Part shown: piece by piece, positions 34,758 through 42,366 of the stretch
Layout: each line of letters begins with the position of its first letter
How positions within the stretch are numbered: position 1 is the first letter of the stretch
Assembly (NCBI RefSeq): GCF_025907915.1
Contig: NZ_JAPAAF010000001.1
Coordinates: forward strand, 310,001 to 374,000
DNA from: Gaoshiqia sediminis
GTDB lineage: Bacteria; Bacteroidota; Bacteroidia; Bacteroidales; Prolixibacteraceae
DNA length: 64,000 nucleotides
Reading direction: 5' to 3'
Notes under the pieces: model-generated
The model's input: only the letters and a program-made list of their open reading frames with translations
Database searches by the model: none
Told to the model about the DNA's origin: nothing
Position numbers and translations under genes: made by a program

Positions 34758-36826
34758 GACATTTGTGTTTGAGATTGGTCGGATTGACTTCCCTGATCTG
34801 TTTGACTGGATGGATTGGACTCATCTGATTCCGTGGGTTGCGACATTTCAGCTTTTGGAGTTTGCCTGGTTCTTTCTTCTTCTTTTTCCTGTTCTTTCTC
34901 CTTGTCAATAACCTTTTGATTGGTGATCCTTCGGATATCATTTTGAATCCGCAGGCGGTTGCGTTCCAACACTTCATTGATATCATCAAACTCATAGAAA
35001 TCGGGGATCGGCTGGTAGCTTTTTTCTTCCTTTTCAATCTTTTCGGTATCCACATAAACCAAGCAGTTAAAATTTTTCTGGAGGATCAGCTCCCCATAAT
35101 TATCGGTCACCTGTCCAACCATATAGCCTTGAGGCAAAGTGGCAATCTTTCCTTCGGGTACCAGGTAATCCATCTGGGTGGAAATGGTGGTGCTTTGGGT
35201 GTTCCGGTTGATGTTGATGGCCTGGCGTTCCTGCAGGATCTTGCCCATCCGGTTTTGCATGAACTTGGCCGTTTCCCCGGCTGCCTGTCCGGAAAAGACA
35301 TTCCCGATATTGGTCAGGATGGCGTTGGCCTGCTCTTTTCCGTAATCGCGGATCAGCTGGTCAATAGTCTGCATCCCCAGCAAGGTGGAGATCCGGTTGG
35401 CCCGGGCGGTCGCAATCAGGGTATCCAAGCCACGGAAGTAAATGGTCGGCAGCTCATCAAAGATCAGCGATGAAGGGTGTTGGCCTTTCCGGTTGATGAT
35501 CTTCAGCATCCGAGTGATAAACAGCGACAATACGGCTCCGTACATCTCAATGCGGAGCGGGTTGTTTGCCAGGCAAACGACTTTAGGCGCTTTCGGGTTA
35601 TTGATGTCCAGGGAAAAATCATCGCCCGAACAGATCCAGTAGATTTCCCGGCTGATGATCTTGGAGATGGCAATTTTCAGGCTTCCCAGCTGTCCTTCCA
35701 ATTGTTCATTGGCCTTGCGCTGGTAGGCACTGATAAAGGGATTGATGATGCCAACCACATCTTTCTCCTGGCTGAGCACTTCAAACAAATCGTCATAGTC
35801 CAGTTGCAAAAGCTCAATGGCATGGGGAAGGGTGCAGTACTTTCCCCCTTTGTACTTTTTCAAAAACCAGATCACGGCGGCAAAAAAGGACACGGCGCTT
35901 TCCGAAAAGAACTCGCCCTGTTTTTTGATCCATTCCCTGTTCAGGTTGTAAAGCACGGTGCGGGAAGATTCAAAGGCATCAATCGGGCTTTCCATCAGCT
36001 CAGGAGCCAACGGATTACAACGAAACGATTTCCGGATATCATCAAAATTGATCACATAAAACCGGGTGTTTTCCATCAGGCTGCCTTTCTTCTTTGCCGT
36101 TAGAAAGTGGTTGTAAGCCACCAATGACAAGTCCGGATATTTGAAATCATACACGCACAGGGAGAAGCCTTTTTGAAGGTGCTGTTTGATAAAGGGCAAA
36201 ACTACCGAGTAGGATTTCCCGGATCCCGGAGTACCAATGACCATTGTTCCCCGGAACGGATTGACTAGATTGATCCAGCCCTGATGCTCTTTCCCTTTTT
36301 GCATGTAGCGGGTTGGCAGGTTAATGGCGTATTCATTGGTTTTTAGAATCTCTTCCTGCGGAAAGTTTTCGTTTTCCAGGTTGAACCGGTCTTTCATCAA
36401 ATTGACCGTGATCAGCTTGGAGACATTGTCAAAGCCGATATTCAGGGTGACAAAGCCAATAAATGTTGAACCCAAGTATGCGAGATCATAACGGTCCAGC
36501 AGGAGCAAACTTCCCCAGTAAAGGGTGAGTCCAACAATTACCTGGACCACAATATTGGAAACCTTCAGCTCCCGGTCTTTGTGTGCTTTGGTGCCCACGC
36601 AGGTGATCATCAGAAACAACAGGCAAAAGGTTTTCGAGAGGTAGGTATCAGAAAGGAAGTCCAGTTGGCCCAACTTTTGAAACAAGCCCTCAAACTCGGG
36701 AATATACCAACCCTGAACAGCAAAGAAGTCGATCCGGCTTAGGTACAGCGAAGCGATCAGCAACAAATAGCTGATAAACCGGAAGCTTTCATGCAATCGA
36801 ACCAAGTCCTGCCGTTCGTAACTCAT
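34754..36826 (-). CDS. mobC: type IV coupling protein (VirD4/TraG type, MobC)
   Basis: The ATPase that links the relaxosome to the type IV secretion channel, 690 aa. Residues ~15-150 contain several membrane helices (YWFCY-type N-terminus); Walker A GTPGSGKSYSV is near residue 200 and the Walker B region LIFDELPTIYF near 455; TLLGMQTIDQLIRDYGKEQA is the conserved segment after it. The C-terminus is a low-complexity Glu/Lys then Ser/Gln-rich tail (QTDQGSQSDQSQTQMS). Called MobC in Bacteroides elements. It follows traN by 11 bp and overlaps the PH-domain gene by 4 bp. Confidence 0.88.
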   Translation of the reverse strand: MSYERQDLVRLHESFRFISYLLLIASLYLSRIDFFAVQGWYIPEFEGLFQKLGQLDFLSDTYLSKTFCLLFLMITCVGTKAHKDRELKVSNIVVQVIVGLTLYWGSLLLLDRYDLAYLGSTFIGFVTLNIGFDNVSKLITVNLMKDRFNLENENFPQEEILKTNEYAINLPTRYMQKGKEHQGWINLVNPFRGTMVIGTPGSGKSYSVVLPFIKQHLQKGFSLCVYDFKYPDLSLVAYNHFLTAKKKGSLMENTRFYVINFDDIRKSFRCNPLAPELMESPIDAFESSRTVLYNLNREWIKKQGEFFSESAVSFFAAVIWFLKKYKGGKYCTLPHAIELLQLDYDDLFEVLSQEKDVVGIINPFISAYQRKANEQLEGQLGSLKIAISKIISREIYWICSGDDFSLDINNPKAPKVVCLANNPLRIEMYGAVLSLFITRMLKIINRKGQHPSSLIFDELPTIYFRGLDTLIATARANRISTLLGMQTIDQLIRDYGKEQANAILTNIGNVFSGQAAGETAKFMQNRMGKILQERQAININRNTQSTTISTQMDYLVPEGKIATLPQGYMVGQVTDNYGELILQKNFNCLVYVDTEKIEKEEKSYQPIPDFYEFDDINEVLERNRLRIQNDIRRITNQKVIDKEKEQEKEEERTRQTPKAEMSQPTESDESNPSSQTDQGSQSDQSQTQMS

Positions 36827-36837
36827 CCTGTCCTTAT

Positions 36838-37647
36838 TTAGTTTGAAATTAATTCTTTGGCTTTCAGAATATCCTTGTTCCCGATCTCCAAAGTCAGCCT
36901 GCGACCCGTATTTCCCAGTGCCTTTTCAAGCATATCCAGGCGGAGAACACGTTTGTCGGGTAAAACCAGGTTGGGCAGTACAAACACTTCCCGAACAGTG
37001 GTGTAACCGGGAATAACTTTGATGTCATGGTGCCGGTAGCTTGGCTCTACCTGGTACTCCTGGGTGTTGGTGGCTTTAAACTGCCGCTTATCATCAATCC
37101 ACCAGTGAAAGCTTTCTACCCGGTAAGCCAGGTTGGTTTTATTGGTGATCCGTACTTCAAAAAAGAGGAAGCCGTTTTTCTGGGTGATCGTCTTAAGCTG
37201 AACCTTGATCCCGTCTTTCTTCTGCCTGACACCCCGCACCAGGCTTTTTCGTTTCAACAGGATCTGTTCGCTTAGCTCTTTCAGCACGTAATCAGGCATC
37301 AGGCCGGATGATGGCCCGCCCGCTTTTTCAGAATGAAAAGCGTCCAGATGGTAGGTAATTTCTTTTGAATCCTGAAAATGCAGGATCAGGGAGTAAATCC
37401 GGCCGGCACAAACAACCGTCAGGGAAGATTCCTTTTCAAACGATCCGGTAGCTTTGATACGGACCAGGTTAGGCAGTTTCGGAACGACTTCTGCCAGAAC
37501 AAGTGACGGATCACCCACTTGCAGGTAGGAAGCTTTATCCGGGCAAACCAGGTGTGTGGCTTTGCTTTCACTGATCGGTAAATAGTTTTGAGCGAAAAGA
37601 GATAAATTCAGAATCAATATTGAAATGATGACTAAAAAAATCTTCAT
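36838..37647 (-). CDS. traN: conjugative transposon protein TraN
   Basis: TraN of the CTnDOT-type transfer system, 269 aa. A cleavable signal peptide (MKIFLVIISILILNLSLFAQ) sends it to the periplasm; the conserved opening SKATHLVCPDKASYLQVGD follows, then a beta-rich domain like VirB9. The family is an outer-membrane-side component of the mating channel. It sits between traM (5 bp upstream) and the coupling protein, the standard order. Protein length is close to the family's usual ~280-330 aa but slightly short. Confidence 0.85.
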   Translation of the reverse strand: MKIFLVIISILILNLSLFAQNYLPISESKATHLVCPDKASYLQVGDPSLVLAEVVPKLPNLVRIKATGSFEKESSLTVVCAGRIYSLILHFQDSKEITYHLDAFHSEKAGGPSSGLMPDYVLKELSEQILLKRKSLVRGVRQKKDGIKVQLKTITQKNGFLFFEVRITNKTNLAYRVESFHWWIDDKRQFKATNTQEYQVEPSYRHHDIKVIPGYTTVREVFVLPNLVLPDKRVLRLDMLEKALGNTGRRLTLEIGNKDILKAKELISN

Positions 37648-37652
37648 GGCTA

Positions 37653-38813
37653 TTACTTTTGATTGATTAGATAGACAAGGGTATTTTTCTTGATGGTCAC
37701 CTTTTTTAGGCGAACCATTTTAAACAGGGATTGGACAGTCCGGTCGGCTGCCCGGACTCCGGCGTAGGTCAGCGGATCAGGGGTGACTCCAAACAGGGAA
37801 GAAGTATTGGTTGAGCCGCCCACTTCTTTGGCCACTTTCCGGGTGGCATTATCGGGAACATACAATCCGGCGAGACCATCCAGGTCATGAATCATTAGAT
37901 CAACCGGCAAAAAATCTTCATCTGTTGGCAACTGGCTCACCCGAATATGCAGCCGTTCATTTTTGATCTGGCAAATCCCGTAAATAAAAGAGTTCTTTTG
38001 GATGACTTTTCCGCCGACCTGGCAATCTTCCAGCAAACGCATTTTTATCCGGTTACCATCCAAAACAGTCGTGGTTTCATACACTTCGGCTTTGATCAAC
38101 GGGCTGGCTGACACTTTCCCGTCAAAACTTGGTGAGCGATTCTTTTCCAAACTAAAACTGATTGACTTTTTAGCTTCAAGTTCCTTTGGTTTTTGGCTCG
38201 TCTGGTTCAGGTAGAACTTTAAAGAATCGTTTTGACGGCTTAGGGCAATGTTTTCATCGAACACCTGATCCAGTTCTTCAATACCAGTTTTCTGCAAGGT
38301 AACCGCTTGTTCGGGCTTTGGCTTGGTGACAGTTTTTGCTGCTATGCCTTTTTGATCCTTCGGGTTATTCAGGTTATTTCCCTCCATCTCTTTTCGAACC
38401 TGCGCCTCCTTGTCTTTGATATGTGCTAAAAGGTTATTGGACACATTGGCATTGATTCCATCTGTTTGTGAGTCTTCTAAAACTGTTGCAGAATCGTCAG
38501 AAGTTATGATATTCACATCCGTATTTTTGGGCGGATGATCTCCCATAACATGATAGTCTTGCGTCGAAACAACCCGGCTTTGACTGTTTTGGTAGGCTTC
38601 CATCTTGTCAAAGATTTCGATGGACTTCTCAGCTTCAGGCAGCTCATAATTGGCCCCATTCTTTTTGCCCGGGTTCACTTTTTCGGATGTTTCCTGACCC
38701 GCCTTTTTGCCCCCACCCAGGATGTAAAAGATCAGCACCACAAATGGAAGTAGGGCCAGCGGAAGGATCAAAAGGGCCTTATTCTTCTTCAGGAACGTGT
38801 GGTTTGTCTTCAT
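37653..38813 (-). CDS. traM: conjugative transposon protein TraM
   Basis: TraM, 386 aa, the VirB10-like scaffold of Bacteroidetes mating systems. One N-terminal membrane helix (residues ~13-32, LLILPLALLPFVVLIFYILGG), a long Gln/Lys/Asp-rich periplasmic linker (~35-200) and a C-terminal TrbI/VirB10-like beta domain (from ~225: VSASPLIKAEVYE, GNRIKMRLLEDCQVGGKVI, and LPVDLMIHDLDGL). It bridges both membranes. Its 5' end overlaps the traL 3' end by 35 bp, and traN begins 5 bp after its stop. Confidence 0.87.
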   Translation of the reverse strand: MKTNHTFLKKNKALLILPLALLPFVVLIFYILGGGKKAGQETSEKVNPGKKNGANYELPEAEKSIEIFDKMEAYQNSQSRVVSTQDYHVMGDHPPKNTDVNIITSDDSATVLEDSQTDGINANVSNNLLAHIKDKEAQVRKEMEGNNLNNPKDQKGIAAKTVTKPKPEQAVTLQKTGIEELDQVFDENIALSRQNDSLKFYLNQTSQKPKELEAKKSISFSLEKNRSPSFDGKVSASPLIKAEVYETTTVLDGNRIKMRLLEDCQVGGKVIQKNSFIYGICQIKNERLHIRVSQLPTDEDFLPVDLMIHDLDGLAGLYVPDNATRKVAKEVGGSTNTSSLFGVTPDPLTYAGVRAADRTVQSLFKMVRLKKVTIKKNTLVYLINQK

Positions 38814-39132
38814 GAACTCGGCGTTTTAAAAGGTTTTCGAAAGAATCCACGGGCATTTCAAAGGGAGAGGCAAGCGGCTTTTCCTGCACTGGCTGATCGG
38901 CGCTTAATGCCGGACTATTCAATTTTTCATGATTGAACTTCGCATCCGGAAACAGGATAAAAGACAACGCAAAGGATAGAAACAGGAATCCTAAGAAAAA
39001 CAGCCACTTGGTTTTTCGTTTGACCGGACTCAGGTTCTCATCCTGTTCATCCATCCGGTTGATCCAGCGGGTAAAACGGCTGACATCTTTAAACCGCGGG
39101 GCTTTGATTTTGTCGTTATAAGAAGGTTTCAT
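38779..39132 (-). CDS. traL: TraL-like small membrane protein
   Basis: A 117-aa protein with one central hydrophobic helix (WLFFLGFLFLSFALSFILF, residues ~45-63), a basic cytoplasmic N-terminus and a polar Pro/Glu tail. Its place between traK and traM is that of traL (DUF3989) in CTnDOT-type operons; the sequence is too poorly conserved to prove it by eye. Overlaps traM by 35 bp. Confidence 0.65.
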   Translation of the reverse strand: MKPSYNDKIKAPRFKDVSRFTRWINRMDEQDENLSPVKRKTKWLFFLGFLFLSFALSFILFPDAKFNHEKLNSPALSADQPVQEKPLASPFEMPVDSFENLLKRRVHEDKPHVPEEE

Positions 39133-39150
39133 GGCCAGTGGTATAAAAGA

Positions 39151-39777
39151 TTAAAATGATTTTCGTTTGATGGTTTCCATATCGATATTGTCAATAATCC
39201 GCCAGCCTTCGATCAAAAAACCGTGCGGGTTGTGGTCCGTCCGGGAAATATTTCTAAGCTGTCCGGTTGTTTGCAGGTTGCGGACAGTGATGTTCGAAGT
39301 GCGGACAATCTTCTGCTTCCCGAAATACTGAAACCGGTAGGGATAGGATGAAAAATCCAGCTTGATGGAATCGGTCATCACCGTCATGCTGATGTCTGAA
39401 GCAATCACCTGGTTATAGAGGTTGTTCTCCTTGAACGACTGGTATTGTTCCATCGCCGAGCGGTCTGCCAGGTAGAGTGCTTCCCGGATATTGTTTTCGA
39501 TGTACTGCTTGTCCGGTTCCAGGGTAAAAAACAGCTCATGGAACCGTTTTACATGGTCACGCGCTTCAGCATCCCGGTTTTCAGTAATATCTTCCCGAAG
39601 CGCAACCAGCAAAGATTTGCCATTATCCAGCACATAGATCTTTTGCCGGGACTGATCGGAAAGTTTCACCGACAAGAAAAACACATACCCACTTAGTCCG
39701 GTCAATCCAATACTGACGGCCAAAAGCACATAAACCATAAAGCGGAATTTTCGTTGGATGTCAAAGGTCTTTTTCAT
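39151..39777 (-). CDS. traK: conjugative transposon protein TraK
   Basis: TraK, 208 aa, a VirB8-like protein. It has a short cytoplasmic start, one membrane helix (FMVYVLLAVSIGLTGLSGYVFFL, ~12-34) and a periplasmic domain with the family phrases RDHVKRFHELFFTLEPDKQ and FLIEGWRIIDN. It nucleates assembly of the mating channel. It is 86 bp downstream of traJ; that gap holds an 8-bp inverted repeat AATATTGA/TCAATATT near 39830-39850 of a sort common in AT-rich Bacteroidota spacers. Confidence 0.88.
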   Translation of the reverse strand: MKKTFDIQRKFRFMVYVLLAVSIGLTGLSGYVFFLSVKLSDQSRQKIYVLDNGKSLLVALREDITENRDAEARDHVKRFHELFFTLEPDKQYIENNIREALYLADRSAMEQYQSFKENNLYNQVIASDISMTVMTDSIKLDFSSYPYRFQYFGKQKIVRTSNITVRNLQTTGQLRNISRTDHNPHGFLIEGWRIIDNIDMETIKRKSF

Positions 39778-39863
39778 TGTTTTTGATGACTGTTGATTAT
39801 TTTTTTGCTTTTTTTAATTTGAATATTGATCATTGTGTATTCAATATTGGACATTCCTTACCG

Positions 39864-40814
39864 TCATTTCATAGCTCCTTTGGTGGCCGCCATAATGGCT
39901 GCTGTCCTGACCAATCTTCCTCCTCCGGAACCGGTCCCGGATGCCTGCACGATCCACGAAGCAATTTTCGGCACCATCGCCATCCCGATAATCCCGCAAA
40001 CCGGCACCACCAGGTTGGAGACAAAAAACAAGGAAGGCTGGTAAAACAGCATCGAATGGATGAGGGCAATCTCCTGGTCCAGCACATAGATCAGCACTTC
40101 CTGCACCAGGGAAAGGATAATCAAAGCAATCGGCAGGTAAAGGTTGACGTTGATAAACCGGGCAATCCAACCCAGGTAATTGTCCTGGAAACCGTCAAAA
40201 ATGGACAGGGTAAAAACCAGCGGACCGAAGATCACCAAAAGCACACAAAAAACCGTTCGAAGAAAAGCGATCAGATAAACCAGCACTTCAAACAGGGATT
40301 CCAGCAGTTGGCGTACCGCATCCATGATGTAGAAATTGATCTGGTGCTGCAAAGCCCTGCCGGAAATAATGTTGTAGGTCGTCAGCAAAAGGTTGATTCC
40401 TTTGTCCCAAAGGGCGGCTTCTTTTTCCGGGTTTTCATAAAACAGGGGCATATCAACTGCCAGCACCGCGTCCCGCTTTTCTTCCAGCTTTTCGGCCACC
40501 AGGTGTTTTTTATTGGCATAGATGGCTTCGGAAAGGTGGGTCAGTCCTTTGGTGGGCACCATCAGCAGATTGACAAAGGGCCCCCAGAAGGTGATCACCA
40601 GCACCAGGGCGAAGGGGCGTAGCAACGGAAGCAGGAAAACCGGATTGTCGGCGATCAACTGCTCATAGATCCGTTTGGAGATGTAAAAGAAAGCGGCAAT
40701 ACCGCCAATCGCCCGGGCCATGTCCACCAGCATCCCTGCATTGTCAATCCCGGCCTGGACCATCGTATCGGTAAAGGCAAAAAATCCGTCGGTTGTAATG
40801 ACTTGTAACAGCAT
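39864..40814 (-). CDS. traJ: conjugative transposon protein TraJ
   Basis: TraJ, 316 aa, a polytopic inner-membrane protein (VirB6-like). Hydrophobic helices are visible at ~35-50, ~65-90, ~175-205, ~210-235 and ~245-285. Conserved phrases include ADNPVFLLPLLRPFALVLVI and the C-terminal GSGGGRLVRTAAIMAATKG. It forms part of the channel. It starts 12 bp after the upstream unknown gene and is followed by traK. Confidence 0.87.
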   Translation of the reverse strand: MLLQVITTDGFFAFTDTMVQAGIDNAGMLVDMARAIGGIAAFFYISKRIYEQLIADNPVFLLPLLRPFALVLVITFWGPFVNLLMVPTKGLTHLSEAIYANKKHLVAEKLEEKRDAVLAVDMPLFYENPEKEAALWDKGINLLLTTYNIISGRALQHQINFYIMDAVRQLLESLFEVLVYLIAFLRTVFCVLLVIFGPLVFTLSIFDGFQDNYLGWIARFINVNLYLPIALIILSLVQEVLIYVLDQEIALIHSMLFYQPSLFFVSNLVVPVCGIIGMAMVPKIASWIVQASGTGSGGGRLVRTAAIMAATKGAMK

Positions 40815-40826
40815 TTTTAAGTGGTT

Positions 40827-41552
40827 TTAATGGGTTAGAAAGGCGTAATTGCCGGTTACCGGGTTTCCAAAAACATTCAGGTGACAAAGTTTGCGGAAGG
40901 TATAATCTGTTTCCCCGGTCAGGTGGTTTAATTCCGAGTGGATGCCGGCAAAAGATTCCAGCTTGGCGCCGTGATCACTTTCCAACAGGTTGACCATCAA
41001 AAAACGCATTAAAAGCTCATCGGCTTCATTTTGCAGGACCTGTTTTACTTTACCGGAGTTTTCCAGCTTATCAAAACTTACAATCTTTTGGTAAAGAGAG
41101 ATAAACCGCTCTGCCAGCCCATAGATATCCGGTAGTTCATCTTTTCGGGCGTTTAAAAATTTTTCCTCAATCACTTTTTGTAGCTGCCTGTTGTCTTTGA
41201 TCCGGCTGGTTTGATCGTGCCGGCCTTCCATTTGGTGTCGTTCCATCAGCCGGGCTGCAATACGGAGCAGGCCGGTTTTGGTCTCTCCGGCATATTCGCT
41301 TTCGTCAGAGACAGGCAAGGCCCCGACTTCGATATAATAATGGGTGGGCCAGGAGCGGATAAAATAGTGCGGTGAGGGGATCAGCCATCCTTTAAAAGCG
41401 ACGAAGCTTAACGGGTAATCGCCGTTCATTTCCGGGTAATACCCGTGCCAGGGTTTGACATCCAATAACTGTGCAATGGACTTTTTTACGGCAACTGTTG
41501 TGGTCGTTGCAACACTCAGGCTGATTCCAAGAAGTAATATGGAAATTTTCAT
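40827..41552 (-). CDS. unknown tra-operon protein with signal sequence
   Basis: A 241-aa protein from ATG 41552; the frame opens further up at 41627, but that part overlaps traI and has no signal, while 41552 begins a typical export signal (MKISILLLGISLSVATTTTVAV). The mature part starts near a Trp/Tyr-rich segment (VKPWHGYYPEMNGDYPL) and turns helical and charged (KDNRQLQKVIEEKF). It lies between traI (22 bp upstream) and traJ (12 bp), so it is part of the operon, but it is not a standard CTnDOT tra gene. A periplasmic structural or exclusion role is possible; nothing proves it. Confidence 0.65.
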   Translation of the reverse strand: MKISILLLGISLSVATTTTVAVKKSIAQLLDVKPWHGYYPEMNGDYPLSFVAFKGWLIPSPHYFIRSWPTHYYIEVGALPVSDESEYAGETKTGLLRIAARLMERHQMEGRHDQTSRIKDNRQLQKVIEEKFLNARKDELPDIYGLAERFISLYQKIVSFDKLENSGKVKQVLQNEADELLMRFLMVNLLESDHGAKLESFAGIHSELNHLTGETDYTFRKLCHLNVFGNPVTGNYAFLTH

Positions 41553-41574
41553 GGCTTTTTGTTTTTGATGATTG

Positions 41575-42231
41575 TCAATGGTAAAGGCTATAGTATAAAG
41601 CAAAACTTTCCAGCCTGCCGCTTTCATGGCTTTTCAGGTAAGAGGCGTAAAGCAGTTTGTTGTACAGGTAACAGATCGTCCCGTAATGGCGGCGGACATC
41701 TTCATAAATCCCGTTGATCGTATCATACCGCTGCTTGTCATCCATCAAAAAAAGGTTGTCTTTCAGAATGGTATTCAATACCGTATTGGTTAGCTGGCGG
41801 CTGTCATCCAAAATCAGGTCAAAAGACTGCACGATCACCGCCGCCTGCTGGGTGGTGAAGTTTTCATCCTGCACCAGCTTTGGGACTTTTTCGGTGTAGA
41901 TTTCCATGATCCTGGAAAGCAGATCGCGGGTTTGCTGGATGCGTTTGTAGTCCTTGATCAGGCCGCTGACTTTCTCCAGGCTTTCCAGCATCTTTTGGTC
42001 GATGCCCAGCAGTTCGCCGGTCAGCCCCTTGATGTCTCCGTTCAGCGCTTCAATCAGAATGTTGTACCAGTTGATTTTCGACAGGATGCCTTTTTCTTCT
42101 GTCCACAGGGCCTCCCGCTGGATTCCTGCCCCCACATCGGTCACCGGTGCCTGGCTAAAAGCCTGTTTTTGAAAGAGGGCTACCGTGATAAAAAACAGTA
42201 GCAAAACTGATCTCTTGATTTTTGTTTTCAT
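41575..42231 (-). CDS. traI: conjugative transposon protein TraI (DUF4141)
   Basis: TraI, 218 aa, family DUF4141. A signal peptide (MKTKIKRSVLLLFFITVALFQKQAFSQ) leads into a wholly helical domain (KMLESLEKVSGLIKDYKRIQQTRDLLSRIMEIY, seen in parts) like VirB5 proteins that sit at the pilus tip. In CTnDOT it likewise follows TraG. About 100 bp upstream of its start are the repeats that end traG. No anomalies. Confidence 0.82.
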   Translation of the reverse strand: MKTKIKRSVLLLFFITVALFQKQAFSQAPVTDVGAGIQREALWTEEKGILSKINWYNILIEALNGDIKGLTGELLGIDQKMLESLEKVSGLIKDYKRIQQTRDLLSRIMEIYTEKVPKLVQDENFTTQQAAVIVQSFDLILDDSRQLTNTVLNTILKDNLFLMDDKQRYDTINGIYEDVRRHYGTICYLYNKLLYASYLKSHESGRLESFALYYSLYH

Positions 42232-42261
42232 TGCTTTGTCTATTTATTATTTATCATTGAG

Positions 42262-42366
42262 TTCCCTAATCCCCCTTCTTCGGAGAGCTTGTCCCGGGTA
42301 ACCGGGAGGCCAGGGGAGGCTTTTCGTCTCTTTATTCCCCTCCTTCGGAGGGGTTAGGGGAGGCCT
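42262..42366. repeat. two-copy G+C-rich palindrome repeat at traG end
   Basis: Two related blocks of about 45 bp: TCCCGG-gtaa-CCGGGA (42292-42307) followed by AGGGGAGGCTTTT, and CCCCTCC-ttc-GGAGGGG (42337-42353) followed by AGGGGAGGCCTTC. Such CCCCTCC/GGAGGGG palindromes are widespread extragenic repeats in Bacteroidota. The traG stop lies inside the second block, so the repeat has replaced the gene's natural end. Confidence 0.65.
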
